From the NCBI GenBank assembly GCA_003640385.1, contig RCAB01000087.1, positions 62,001-126,000 of the forward strand: a stretch of DNA of 64,000 bases, written 5' to 3'. The notes under the pieces were generated by a model that saw only the letters and a list, made by a program, of their open reading frames with translations, searched no databases and was not told where the DNA came from. Shown here piece by piece: positions 12,901 through 26,400 of the stretch. How positions within the stretch are numbered: position 1 is the first letter of the stretch; the number at the start of each line of letters is the position of its first letter. The DNA comes from Setaria digitata (taxonomy: Eukaryota > Nematoda > Chromadorea > Rhabditida > Setariidae). A program made the translations under genes and the position numbers.

Positions 12901-13415
12901 ATGAAAAGTTTTGTGCTTTAGCGACACCATTTTCAAAATTTATATTCGAATTTTGGCTTTTCATTTTCTGCAAATAATCACATATTTTGAAATCACATAG
13001 TAACTTAGATATTATTCAATTTATACGGAATTTACAATCCTCTATTACTGCACTGACAGAGATAATTTCTTACATTTTTTAGACTCAGGATGATAGAGTT
13101 AGCTCTGTAAGTCTCCACTCCAGTTTTTTTAGGTACAAGACGAAGAAAACTTGCCAAGATAAAGGACTAAATGACAGTCTGGCGCAGAGTAACATGCCGA
13201 TGTCATCTGTCAACTTTCCACAATCAAAGCGTATCCCGGTACAAATGTTGGTTCACGACGGGAAACCATGTCCCACAGATTTTGTTACTGGTGCCTGTCC
13301 TTCATCAAACACCCTTCCCGGTTCATTTGCACCAGGTGGCAACTATTTCTCATCAACAAGTTCCATACTGCCCTCCAATTCACATTACTACATGCCAAAT
13401 GGTTGGGCCTGGTAA
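9916..13415 (+). CDS. NK-2 class homeobox transcription factor
   Basis: Seven exons, all phases consistent: 9916-10100, 11564-11664, 11884-12007, 12124-12243, 12443-12507, 12692-12869 and 13133-13415, giving 351 residues. It opens with an Ala-rich stretch ([20 protein letters not shown]). A Ser/Tyr-rich middle and an acidic run ([21 protein letters not shown]) follow. The homeodomain is split by the last intron: [20 protein letters not shown] ... [19 protein letters not shown]. Tyr at homeodomain position 54 (QNHRYK) is diagnostic of the NK-2 class, which binds CAAGTG-type sites. After it, [14 protein letters not shown] matches the NK2-specific domain, and the protein ends [10 protein letters not shown]. 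elegans relatives are ceh-22, ceh-24, ceh-27 and ceh-28, which act in pharyngeal and other cell fates; ceh-22 is my first guess, but the ortholog is not settled. The exon 3 donor (GG|GTTCG) is weak and chosen by phase. Confidence 0.9.
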
Positions 13416-14264
13416 ATAAATTTTGACTGTATATCAAACTGTTACTCTTGTTACAGGTAAAATAGCTCGACAGTTTTTCGAAAGATATTAGAATTTCCTG
13501 TACTTTATTGTGATATGCAACCAAAAGAATTTAGGTTTTAGTACCCTGGAAGGATTGTAAAATCCAGAAAGAGCAAATTTGGATCATATCTCATCTACAT
13601 TCGCTGTATTATTTATGATTAATAGACGACAGAACAGAATCTACTAAAATTTTTGAGCCGTATGCTGTAAATTCCATTCCGATATTTAAGTTATCCTTTT
13701 TAATATCGCATCCACGGACTTACTGGTTTAATATTTACCTCACATGGTTTCATGTTAAAAAAAAAACCACAATTGTAAGATTAAAACTCATTCCTCAATT
13801 TACAGTAACTCTCAGCATTTTTATATATCTTTCACTCATATTATCAGCAATTTTTGTATGATATGGAGCTTCTGGTTATCACATTAAAACAATTAATAAT
13901 GATCAAAATGAATGTTTGAGAAATTCTAGATATCTTCATGTAGCAGTTTACTTCGATTAGTCAGATTTCATTACTTTCAGTCAATCAGTTTTCACAGAAC
14001 TAGTCAGGGGAAAAACAACGCATATGAAGTAGAAAATAAGCAACTCAAGTTTTCATCAATATGACTAAAACTATAACAACATTCCCAAAGCTCCACCTGA
14101 ATACCTTAACCAAATACGCAACGTAATTTTGCTCCTAAAAATATGCCTTTATGCCAATCATTTAGACTTTCTTTCGTCTCTTCATCTTCTTTATGAGATA
14201 CCTTCTAGATTACAGCAATCATAAATAAGAACAGGCTTTATGGTACAGAATAGATGGAACATAC
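13416..14264. other. Short convergent intergenic region
   Basis: This separates the 3' ends of the homeobox gene (plus) and PLC-beta (minus). It is AT-rich with no open frame of interest; both genes' 3' untranslated regions must lie here. AATAAA occurs 2 bases after the homeobox stop (at 13417), probably too close to be its poly(A) signal. Confidence 0.6.
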
Positions 14265-16940
14265 CTATAGGCCACGAAGCACAGAAACCGCTTTTTTTAA
14301 CCTCTGAAATTATTATACGTTGATAAAATGATACATATCAAATGATACACCTGAGGAAAATTTCTGACCGTTTGAACTTAATTACTCGATACTCCTGTTA
14401 TTTTTATGTCTCTCGTGATCTGCATTTAGATTTGATCAAGAATAATTTAAAGCTAAAAAGCACTACCTGTTCCATCCGTGATCCAATTTCTCGCCTTAGA
14501 AAATCAAAATTATTGTCAATTTCTTTCAGCCTTTTTTCCTTTGATTTATTTAATCTCTTTTGTTCTTCTACCCCAAGTTTTACATATTTTTCTCGCAGCT
14601 CTTCCATTCTAAAATTAGCTTTTTCGGATAATAAACAGTTATAATTTGCTCATATATCGATTTTTTTTGGAGCAAATTAAATTAAAAGATTCAAATAATC
14701 TCGCTAAAATTTTTAAGAGCAAGAATTGTTTGTGTTAATTCACGTTATTTAGAAAAATTGTTCTGTTGAGAACAGAACAAAGAGACAAAAGGTACTGTAA
14801 AGGTAAACGGTAACTTTCGTTTACATTGAAAAGTGGTGTTTAATTACCCTTCTGTTCGAACAGTAGTACTCCACTGTTCCTCGTAGCGTTTCTGATGGTT
14901 CAGCTTAGTCAACTGTTTTGATTCACTAAAACAAAGTAATTCAAAAATGTTTTAAAGTCGTCTGGGCTTCTTCTTAGTACTAAAAATACTATTTTAAATC
15001 ATTTTAATTACATTTTCTGATATCTTTTTAGGAAAATTTCTCACCACATCATAATTGTGTTTCTTTCTCACACTCTTTCCATAAAATGTAAATTAAATTT
15101 CGTCTCAACTTGAGTTCTGAAGGAAATCTTTTTAAAGCTAGCAAAAATGTTATGCAATTATAATTTATTCATTATTTCAAGATGATTATTTATAATTAGC
15201 TCATTACTAAATGAAATACCATTTGTAGGCCATATCGAGCCGTTTAATAAGTTTCTTCCGATTCTGTTCTGCCAGTGATATGATAAGTTCTGTTCTCTGA
15301 ACATACTTTCGTTTTGATTATAAATATTAAAATTCCAAATAATAAGGTGTAAATACTCTTTCGACTTACCGCTTCAGTCAAGATGGACTAACCTCCTTTT
15401 CATATTTAGCGTAAATAGCAAAAGCATCATCATTCTTCAGAATTGAAGGTATTGGTCTGAAACGATTTTTCATCGTTGATATAAGAAATACATAAATTTA
15501 TTACTTTTAGCTTTCAAATTTCCAGAAATTTTCCAAATGTAGCGAAAGTGATAGCATTATTCTCGCACTTTTGCTGTAGCTTGATGAATCCTTAATAAAA
15601 CAATGATACTTCTGCTTAGATGTATTATTAAGTATTGCCAGAATCGCCTGGTGTTTTTTCTTGAAATTCTTCTCCAACTTCACAACTTTTTGGCTGTTAG
15701 CTAACTCATTTTCGCTTAAAAATCTGATTTCCATATCGTCCAAGTAAAACCGTTCCTTTAATCTTTCTATAAATATAAGAAATAGTGAAATCAAATATAG
15801 CTCACTGCTCTTGAATTTACCACAGAAATGACAAATTTTGAGTAAAATTATTAATGAAAGAAGAAATGGCATTTCACTTTTTTTCGTTCACGAGAAAATG
15901 CAATGGGTTTCTGAAAATGTCTTCCAGCCTTATATAAAAAAAAATGCTACTAGAACTTCCTAAAGCTATGAAGGTTTATTAGAGCAAAATTTAGCAGAAT
16001 TCGAAATTCTATGGGCCATGTGATATTTGACGTGTGATGAAAACAGTCACTAAATATGATCGAGTAGCCGAACTTTCAGTTACCCATTTACTGCGGTTGT
16101 TCGTTATTGTTAAGAAAAAAGTGAGTGGATATTTATTCACTGAACAAACCGGTCATATTCCATTTATCGAAAGTGAACGACCTTATTTTATCTTCAGATA
16201 TGCTTCCTTCTCTTTTTAATTCATTTCCAGCACTTGTAAATCTCATCTGGAAGTGAACAACTTTTAACTGACGATAGAGAAACAGTGCAAATACTGCAGT
16301 GAATTAATTCAATGTCATGAATTTTCAGCTTGTTAGGAATGCTCACTCCCGAGAATAACTGAGCAATATTTTCACAATTTTGGCCCTGGTGCACGCCGCC
16401 GAATTCTTTGCCTTCCTCTGCAATGTCCCAGAGTGTTGATTCCCTAGAAAGCGATCGTGGTTCACTTTCTTCTAATGCCAGAAGCATCTTCTCGCGTTGT
16501 TTCATTGTGTCTATCGGATTTATCAGCGCCGCAGAAGCTGCTGAAAGATGTGGGATAAATGGTGTTTTATTTTATCAGGGTGCTCACAGTTGCACTTGAC
16601 CATTTGGAATAAGCTACCTTTTAAAATGCCAGGCGCACTAACTATCAGGCGAGTCTTCAATACTTTAAATAATTCGAAGAAATTAAATTTCGTTGAACAT
16701 TTCAACATTTCAACCAAAAATATAAGACCTAAGTAGTTATAACTACACCTTCTTCACTTTTCATTATTTTTTTCACCGCTCCGATAGGATTCTGCAATGC
16801 GTTAACCAAATCTGTAATGGAAGCTTTTTTTTTCGGGTAAGTCGTCAAAATTAAGAAAAATTCAAACTCCAAACACATTTGCAAAAATCAATGTTTCAAA
16901 TTGATAAGAACAATTTAAACTATATATATAGTTCAAATTG

Positions 16941-16975
<35 letters not shown>

Positions 16976-19900
16976 ATATATATAGTTATAACGTTGCGTT
17001 TCGTTCACAGGAATTTCATATTCGATGAAGTGGAGGGAAAATAAGAATTCGGTTTTTTTCTCAAAAAAAAAATCAAACGATGATATTTTATACACTAAAT
17101 AATCCGCACTAATGTTTCCCTCGTCGACATAATCATGAACGAGGAATAAAACAAAAAGCGACGCAGGACCCAAAGGATGGCTGTAATTATTTCGAAGTGG
17201 AATGTGTCGAAATCCCGGTTGAATTGAACGAACCTGAAACTAACTGTAGATTGATTTTATGAGATATAAAGGAGGCATTCAGGCTTAGCATTAGCTAAGT
17301 TTTGCTGGATATCGTAAAGCAATAAATAAATAGAATGGAATGCCAAGGCATTATCACTCTTCTCCGATGAGTCCGTATTCAGTTTGGATGAGTTACATTA
17401 GGAATCCCTGGATAAATTTACATGCAAGAAACAATGTCCAATAAGGCGACCGCTTTCTTCGTATACGGCTAAACGAATTGAGGCCATTGCCGGAAATATT
17501 ATCTGCAATGATCTCTTTTTGAGTTCAGTATTTTTAATGAGGGTAATGTCCATTAAGTTCATATGTTTTCCATGTGTTCCGGAAGAGCAGTCCGTGCATT
17601 TTTGGATCTTCACTGATAAAAATAGTAACTGTTCGTTTACTCCAAATTTTTTTAGAATCTGGAAAGTTTGAAATACTGCTAACCTTCTCAAATTCAAAAC
17701 CTTCCTCACAAAGGATGTCTATGTATGTGGGGTTGATTCCATTATCCATGACAGTTTTTGTACGATATTTTCTTTTTGAAAATCGAGACAAATCATTGAA
17801 ATGCCCATAAAAATTTACTTCGACATATGTTGAGGGACGCTTTTCGCATGCAACTGATAGCATCTGAGCAGAGATCACCTATAAAGAGCCATGTTCGTTA
17901 GTGGATAAAAATTGTTGAATTCCATGAAATTTCATTAAAAAAAAAGAAAAAACCAACAGTAACAGAAAGATAGGCAGGCACAACGAGATCCATAGTATGC
18001 GTTTCGAACGGATTGAATTTTGCATCAGCCTTACGCATTAGATTCGGCTTCGGGACATATCCGGAAAGACCATTCTGTTCGAAAAACGCAACATTCATTT
18101 GGAACGGTATATCAGGTGTTTGCATATTTATAGCTGTCATTTGGCAGCCGCAGTTCCAAAATTTCTGGAAAAAAATCGTCAGTAAAAGTTTTCTACCGCA
18201 ATCGATAGTGGTCAGTAAAAGACCGTAAAAGATGTATGACCCATTTTAGACTATGAGAACCTACAATAGGCCAAAAATTGCTGGAATCGACACGTTTTCC
18301 TTTTGGATACACACGGGTAATTTGCTTTTTATTGTGATTGACGAATTCGATAGGGTTCTGCTTCACTAGTTCATAAGCACGAGATTCATTCATTGAAAAG
18401 ATTCCATAACTCATCTGTTTACCTGTACCAAATAATATCAACGGTTTGTTTTTTAACTCACATCGATCTCTAAAAAGCCGCATCAACAGGAGGGGCAAAT
18501 AAAGCTGAAGAGAAGATAAAAAATATTCCAGGAGAAATAGGAAGTTAGTAATTGTCAAACATTAAAGGAACAGATGAGCATTAAACACTTGCTTTCGCAG
18601 TCTGCAAATGACGTGAATTTCCCCATTGCACGCATATAATTCACAAGGTCCGATAGTTCGCGAGCAACAACCTGCAATTTTTAGCTAAGATATTTTTAAT
18701 GATTTGAGGTTCGAATACGAACTTCCCCTCAGTTTAACCCCAAAAACTTTTGAAATCATAGTAACTCACCGATTTTTGGGCTTCCTCCTCCACATTTGTC
18801 GTATTTAAGTGTCGCATGATGTCATCTAAATTTCAAGATACTATAGGCTACAAAAGTAACCATGCCACTATGTAAAAGTACATAGAACGAAATGAACTTA
18901 AATTTGAGTAGTTTTAAAGTCTAATTTAATCACAAGTCTGTTCCCAATGAATTGGAAATCTTCAACCTTTTTCACTGCTTTCACTTTCACTTGGATCGCT
19001 TTCGACGACACTTTGCAATGCCGGCACTGGAACAGTTACTACTGAAGGCAAGGCGTTCAAACTCTTCATTTATAATGATTACAATGTACAGGAAATAGAA
19101 GCTCATTTAACTACTGAATACAGGAATTCAGTTCGACTGTTTAAAGAAGATATTGGAGTGGAGAATGTTTTGGAAATGCAAAAAGACATCACCTCTAATT
19201 AAACACAAGCATCATCTTTTAATGAATTTTAAAAGTTTTATTTGACCCGGTTTTAGTATTTCGGAATTAGTTAATTGCAGTATTTTCAGCAAAATCTCAA
19301 CTAATTTACTCAAAAAGAGCCATGTTTTTTAATTAGATACATAAACTTCATCTTTGATTTAAAAAAAAATCTGAAATTATTTAAAATGAAAACAACGATT
19401 CTGGCTTACTAGTTGGTCGGCTGAAAAGGCTGTCTCTCCTTGCATTACTGATTTTCTTATTTTTGATCAAAATTTTTTTCCTGAGTGCATTTGGAGATGG
19501 CAAACTCACACCCTGCTTGATCTAAATAGTGTTTAATAGTTTTAAAATTTCAGCTAATTTCTTTGTATCCACTTATTTTAAATCAAATATAATTTTCAAA
19601 TTAGATCAAATTTCGAAAAATAGAGTTCTGAAAAATAAGTGCAAAGTACCGGATAACTGCCCAAAGGTTCTGTTAACAAGAAATTTCCAAAAATTTCTCG
19701 ACAGTATAAAGCTATTTTCTTCTGCTGCTTCACGGAGCAGTGATTCTCTAACGATAAGATAACGGGAAATTCGGAAACCAAAAAAGCTGTTTCCGCAATG
19801 GCTATGATGACATCCTGAAACTCATTCCTTGACTTCAGGTGTGACGGATTGAAAAACATAGGCGACATTCATTACTTAAATTGTTCCTACGACAGAAAAG

Positions 19901-22900
19901 CACTAGAGTTGTTCTTGATGTGCTAAGAATGACAATAATTAGTTGCTGGAAGTGAATTTTGGAAGGACTGGAAAAAGGCATCTTTATTCCTGCTTAAAAG
20001 CAGATTTACGTTTATCACTGAATAAATGATTTACATATACACCGATTGCAATCCGCTTCAATTGACGGCACATCACTTTAAATTGAACTATTTGTTTATT
20101 ACTTCTCTCATTATCGAATTTTTTGATTGCCGAACAAACTGCAGAAAACTGTCATTTTACAACTCTCACTTTTTGAAGAAATATGAAAACTTGCTGGTTT
20201 CAAAACTGGTTATAAAGTGATAATTCAAACCTTAAACAATACAGGAGTGACTCTAGTGAGTTGCGACGGCCCATGAGTAATAACTGGTTCACCACCTGAT
20301 CCGTCCCAACAATCCAGTTCAACGGATCGACAGCCGGACAACAAGACATAACGATACATTTCAACCGAACTTTTGGAATTTACTTGGTAACCTTTAACGA
20401 AAGTTTGTAAATTTTCTTCAAAACAGTTTTTACCAAAAAAGAGAAAAATCCTATTAGGACAAAGTTTTGCTGAAATGCTTAGAGAATTTAAAAAATGAGT
20501 CAGTTGAAAAAAGTAAACAAAAAACATTTAATTCAAATTAACCTTTTATAAGCATCACAAAAACATTCTACAAACATTAACAAACCGATTTCAATCATTG
20601 TTACGGATGGTTCTCGATAAGGATATTGCAACACTAACTTTACTTCAGTAACTATTTCGAATGAAAGTAACCTCTGAGGTATGTATTGTGTGAGCTATTA
20701 ATAAAATAATGTGACAGCGGCTTATGCATGTCTTCTTCCCTCACTACCAGATGGTCTCGATGCATACCGATGTTGTATCGACTTAACAAAAACTTCAGGA
20801 ATGACTCCTTCGTCAGGTGTTTCTCTAAAACACGAACATAAGAAAGGGAGCAGCTCGATCAGTAATTAAGCTTGAAGATAAGTGAAAATCAAAGGACATA
20901 CCATTACTGCTCATTTCGTTTATTAACGATTGAGCAATTTGTGGAGTAGGAGATGGATAAAGGAGTTCATTAAGCCTTGGATCGTAATGCTCATCCTTCA
21001 GATACTTTGCAAAAAGCTCGGCATCCACCTTCTTATTCCCTTTAAATCTAAAAATATCATTTAGATGAGCATTATTGCACATCTTTTCGGAATATTCGCT
21101 ACTTTCCAGATCTCTCCTCCTTCTCATACTCCTTTCTCGCTGAGGAAATAACTTCTTAGATTTTGAAAATAATTGCATTTCAATGTTACTATGGTTCCCA
21201 CGTATCGTCAAAATTTGTACGTCAAGTGTTCTATAATGTAATTGTTTCATTTTTCAGTCAATTATTAATCGGTTTAAGTATTTTACTAATCGATTTACGG
21301 TCATAAAGCGAAGGAACATTAAAAATTTGCGACTTACTTCTTCTGGAATATGTAATCCACATCGGTTCGTTCACAAATACAGCAATAGCAGGAGAAAATG
21401 AAGTCATTTGTTATTTCATCCGCTGAAATCGTCTCCTAAATCTGTTCGCTATAATTATCAGATTAATTAAATCAAAAATTTCATTTTCATTTGCTTTTAT
21501 AGAAAAGCAATAAAGAATAAAGTGAGTAATAGTGAAAGAAACACAACCTTACTGTGGAAGACAGGAAGTGTCTTCAACGATTTCTCAATATCTTTCCGAT
21601 CTTCCTTATTTCTTGAGGATAGGATGGCATCCAGTATGCTGTAGTAAAAAATCATGTTAAATGTTTGTTTCTAATGCATTAGTTTTTTGTGCAGTAAAAT
21701 ATGGAATAACACCTCAGAATACAATACAAAAATTATCACTTCGTATCAATCGCAGCAAATTTTCAGCGGCAATAATTAGACCACAGCTTTACTGACTTAC
21801 TAACGTATGTTGGGAAAATGATGCAGTGCATATATATTTTTTTTGATTTCAAAAGAATAGGTCAAATAATTTATTGAAAGCAACTTTTAATCATAAAAAT
21901 GACTTTTTTCTTTAATTTTTTTCAACAAGTTTTTGAACAAAAATTCAGTTGCTGTTAAGCAATGATTCTGTTGTTAATTCTTAGAAATTTATAATGTTTT
22001 GGAATGAGTAAATTTTCTGAATAATATATGACAATTTTGTAAGTAAATAACAATTTTTTTCGAATTTTCTACTGTTAAGATTCTTGAAATCTAATTAAAA
22101 ACAAACTCATTAATTGAGACTTGACCGGTATTTGTAGAATGCTTGATTTTGGTGAATAACCGCTGCCAATAATAGAAACAGCCATGAAGAGGCAATTCTT
22201 TCCTCGCTTTTACAGATAATCGACGAATTTCATTAAGCCAACGCTGAAATTCTTTCCTTTTTTCTAGATAACTTCTAAAATATATTTCTCTTCATCCTTT
22301 TCTTCTTTTTCATTGAGTAAAAAATACCAGTTCAGTAAATTCGACTTCTGACTTGGCACAGCAGAAATCAAACGACCGAAGTAAGACTTTATTCTATTTC
22401 GTACTTGCAAGACTCAGGTGCTCAAATCTTCCGGTCACTCTCACTTTCAGCAGAAGGGAACGGCAAGCAATGTTTCCGCAATATCATCACATTGATGCAC
22501 TGATATATATTTAAAAAATTTCAGTGTTGATATCAGTCTTACAACGACATTATGTTCGGAATCGATCAGAAAAATGAGCGAATTCGGAGAAACGGCGTCA
22601 ACGCCATGCATCACCGTAAGAAATTGTGTGTGCTTTGCTGCGACAAAATTACCAGCGATCGTTTTCTTGATGTAGCTATTCAGCTGGAAAATCTTCAGCG
22701 AAATTAAAGAAAAAAAAGTGAGTTGATAAGTTTTGAATTAAAAATTTGCTAACTCAATCCCACTAGCTAGTTAAATTCGTAGGCAGGTGCCAAAAAGATC
22801 TCTTGGCTGCTTATTACCGTCAGGATATGCAGAAAACACATTAATATAATGGTTTAGTGAATAAATTAATTAGTTTTTAAGGGTGGGAATTTTCTCTGGT

Positions 22901-23857
22901 AAACTGCACAGAAATAGAGCTATTTAATTTGATATGTGACGTGTATTTTGTACGTTTATGATCTGGTTCCACAGGTGAACTTTTCCATTTCAGGAGCAAA
23001 CTTCTCTTCAACAAATGTACTAAATATATTATGAAAACTTTTCATGCCAAGAATATATTATGCGTCGACTTTCGTTAATTAAAAAACCATTATAAAGGAC
23101 CCACATTTACAACAGTACTAATACTGAATTATGTGCAGGAATTGGAAATTTTGAATTTTCTTTCCTAATGATTCTACTTAAGGTAGGAATTTATTACTGA
23201 ACAGGTGCAAACGACATTTTAACGGATGTGTTTATGAGGCGGAAAAAACTTGAAAGCATCCCATCTCCACCGGTTTGGTGTTGTTAAAATGTAAATTACT
23301 GAGGCGTGTAAAAAATTATTCACTTTGCATGAATCTAAATTTTGTTCATCATTTATATTACTAATAAGTCCCACCCATCTAAACATACTATTATTTAGGG
23401 AATAGACAGGAATAACTATACTTTGTGATGGATCCCTTGTCGTCGCGAGTTTTCGGCGCAGCAGCCGGAAAATACATCGACGATATCATCGATATAACAT
23501 GATTCCGAACAAATCACATCATTGCCCTGGATAATCAAATAGATTAATAATTGTTCTAATGTCGAAGTGATGTGCTTATTAGCAAGAGAAAAAACGAACT
23601 TTATATTGCTTCCAAAGCAGCACTAAACCGTCGCGACTCAATGATAAGTGCACAAAACGTCCCTCAAATTGGTCGACAATCTGGAAAGGTTAATTAATTG
23701 GAAGCAAATTAATGCCAGTTGGATCTACAATTATGAAGCAAAATTTGAAAGTAAAACTAGTTACACTGTCAAATTTGTACACTCGTTCACCAGTGGCAAA
23801 ATAATCATCGATCACTTCTTGAGGGCTTTTTGTGCTTGGTAGACGATAAATCGACAT
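14265..23857 (-). CDS. egl-8: Phospholipase C-beta (egl-8 type)
   Basis: About 29 exons, roughly 1,100 residues. It cleaves PIP2 to IP3 and DAG downstream of Gq at the membrane. N-terminal PH-like part: start at 23857 ([20 protein letters not shown]), exons to 22107. EF-hand region: 21638-20902 ([26 protein letters not shown]). X domain: 20824-19650, with [27 protein letters not shown] and [12 protein letters not shown], so the catalytic His/Glu/Asp set is intact. X-Y linker: 19512-18770, short and acidic ([12 protein letters not shown]). Y domain: 18671-17958 ([23 protein letters not shown]). C2: 17878-17110 ([30 protein letters not shown]). C-terminal coiled coil: 16811-14265, ending [16 protein letters not shown]. 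The exon ending at 18593 uses a GC donor. Two joins stay unsolved: after 16347 and between 15220 and 14912, where a small exon is probably missing. Confidence 0.93.
16911..16985. repeat. (TA)n microsatellite with imperfect palindrome, in a PLC-beta intron
   Basis: A run of about 16 TA units spans 16940-16972, followed by a shorter TA block to 16985. Just before it, 16911-16940 reads as a near-perfect inverted repeat centred on TATATATATA, with arms CAATTTAAAC and GTTCAAATTG. Such tracts extrude hairpins and vary in length; no function is implied. Confidence 0.8.
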
Positions 23858-25656
23858 ACCCCTATTAAACCAACTGCTTTTTTATTCAACCGACCTTTCC
23901 CGACACAGTGCAATCATCAGGATCTTTAATTTTTCCTGTTCGCAAATCTAGAAAAAACCTGAAAATAGGGAATTGTGATAATGAGATATCAAATAACACC
24001 CATGGTATAAGCAGTAATTAGGTGATTAGAATGCAGCGGTGGACGAGAGTGAATAACAAATTTAACAGTACACAGAAATCAATGAAATATTTTTTGAGAT
24101 GTTGGAAAACGCTTTTTTTGCTGAATGCAAAGCCTATATTTTCTGTGTTGAATGATAGTCCCAATGGACTGCCAACAATGATCAAATTGTTGCGAGAGTT
24201 GCACCCTGTTTGAAGCTTTTCAGAAATTCTGCTTATCTGTATTTCTCATCTTCGATCCTTTCTCAGGTATGACAAAACTTTCAATCTCTTATGTCGAGAG
24301 GGCTAAAAATTCTTCTTCGAGAATTTTTACAAATTTTTGCCAGAAAAATTGAATTATATGAGCTTTTCATACCATTCTTACAGCACCTACCGCAGAATTC
24401 ATTTACAGAGGTGCTTCATTATATCGTTTCCGTTATTTTCTAATTCACTCATCAACGGTAGTTGAAATAAAACAGCATAACCTAGAACGAATAGGGAAGT
24501 TCAACTTACAGTGCTTTCTAGTTTGTTAAACTTTTGGTAATATCATTAAACAGGCTTTTAAGTTTGAAACTTATGTCAACAAGAGTAAATCAAGTTAATT
24601 TATTTGATGACGAGGAATTATAATATTAGCTGACAAACTGACAAAGGAATTATAATATTAGCTGACATTATAATATTAGCTGACGTATGCTCGCGCAAGC
24701 AATGGATTTCAATGTAGAATCATGAAAGTATCATCTTTCAAAATAAAAGAAAAAATACCTTGTGGGGAAATTTCTTCCAAAATTTCGAAATTTTATGTAA
24801 TATTCATGAGCGAAAGAAGATCGTATCATTTTTGTAACAAAACAAGTATAGAAGGGAAGATTGAAGGTTAGCATCATTTTTATGTTATATAAAAACATGC
24901 AAGAAAGGATGGAAAACAACTTGCCCTGTGAAATGATATAAAAATTTAAATACGGCAACAGCTGAAAAAATATTACACTTGTCGATTATATTTATGCTAC
25001 ACAAGCAGCCTTTCTCACTAGTTTATATAACTTATTCATCCATCACTCCTTTTGTAAATTCCACGCATTGGGAAAATTAATAATTTCTAATTTTGGATAT
25101 CCATCAAATTTCTTCTTTTATTGTGCAACTCCTTACGAAATTCTATAACGAAGTATAAAAATTCGATTTCACTGGCAATGATAAATTAAAGCGTAAAGAA
25201 ATCCAATGACATCAACCTCAAGGAAGCTGAAATGACTCTCTACGTTCACTAACTAACGCTTAAAAGTTTTAGTCAAGAATCAGTAGATAGAAGGAAAACT
25301 TTGACAGTATATCTCGTAACTTGTTTTCGAACAGCAGACAGTCTATAGTTAGTGGACTAGAATAAATAGAATAAATTTAGTGGAGTAGAATAATCTAGCT
25401 TAACGGAACAACAAAAATACGTCTCACTAAAATATATTTAGCAATACTAGTAGTTCGTACAAACTTTCAGGCAACAGATTCTTTTCTAGAAACATTTATG
25501 GTATTCAAAAATTGACGTATGGAAGCTGTCAATTTCAAAAATTGCTCTACATATTTTCAGGTAAAAGAATAAGGAACAATCCTCTCTTTACATTTTAAAA
25601 TGAGAATATTTGTCCAAAACAGAGAAATCTTATTCTTCCACGTCTTTTACTTGTTG
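23858..25656. other. Upstream region of PLC-beta; short tandem repeat, no gene
   Basis: This holds the 5' flank of the PLC-beta gene. Open frames here (for example 24022-24213 plus, 24731-24958 minus) are short and have the Phe/Ile/Lys/Asn mix expected of AT-rich noise. A threefold repeat is at 24614-24684 (listed separately). I could not identify an upstream non-coding exon or promoter motif. Confidence 0.5.
24614..24684. repeat. Threefold short repeat, unit ATTATAATATTAGCTGAC
   Basis: The 18-base unit occurs at about 24618-24635, 24649-24666 and 24667-24684. The first two copies share a longer flank (GGAATT before, and ACAAA between them), while copies two and three abut. It looks like local slippage or unequal duplication, not a mobile element. 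Confidence 0.8.
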
Positions 25657-26400
25657 CTATAAAGCATTTGACATCCATGAATATAACTTTTTTTTAGAAA
25701 CAGTTTTGATTTCCTCTAGCTTTTGATCGATGACTTTTAAAAGAATTTTTGTTGTTACAATAAAAAGGATGAGTGGGACCGTAAGAAAAAAAATTGTGCA
25801 ATTAACAATCTGATGTGGCCATGTATTGGAGATAACAAATGTCAAGTATCCCCTTATTGGAGAAAAATCTTTAGTGACATGGAAGAGCACATGATCATAA
25901 TTTATTGGGATTAAAAACAAAAGATGAGAGTAAAAGAAGTGACTGAATAAATTGCTTTCGTAGACTGCAAAAACTTGTTTAGGATCAAGGAAATAAAAAC
26001 TGTTTCCAAAAAAAAAGTTATATTCCTGGATGTTAAATATTTTATTGAAAGGCTGGTTGTAAATTCTTAAGAAAAAAAGACATTTCTGAGCAAAAGTTCA
26101 TTGATCTAGCGCTTACTTTGTAAGCGGATAGTATGGAACTTACTTTGCTCTCAGTGCTAATTGAATTGAATTAACAATCGACTACTTTTACCGATGCAGC
26201 ACGAGTATCACCAATTTGCAGTGAAGAACTTTTTACTTTTTTGCTTACAACAATCAAGATAACTTACACTTAAGTAACTAAATGTAAGATATTGTTAAAA
26301 CCGGTCTCCTGTAGTAATTGTTTTGGCTTCTTTAACGATAGTTGGCGCTAAATTCGATGGATAATTCAGTTCATAGTTGACAAACGGCAGAGCATGCAAG
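25657..26400 (-). CDS. Candidate exons of an unknown membrane protein
   Basis: The last exon (26085-25657) is open for about 142 codons after a TTTTGCTCAG acceptor, long for sequence this AT-rich. It contains hydrophobic runs (SHFFYSHLLFLIPINY; IVNCTIFFLTVPLILFIVTT) followed by a basic tail (KTVSKKKLYSWMSNAL-stop). Upstream, 26400-26302 reads HALPFVNYELNYPSNLAPT then IVKEAKTITTGDR, clearly protein-like. A short exon near 26236-26190 (SSLQIGDTRAAS) can bridge the two in phase, although its acceptor is poor. The start was not found; an open segment at 27170-26852 (ARRILLHPVLTDNELATISA) might belong upstream. No family recognised. Confidence 0.35.

Noticed and set aside
15507..15872. 121-codon minus-strand frame in the PLC-beta tail taken as one exon
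   Set aside because: Only 15766-15610 fits acceptor, donor and phase; the ends are intron read-through.
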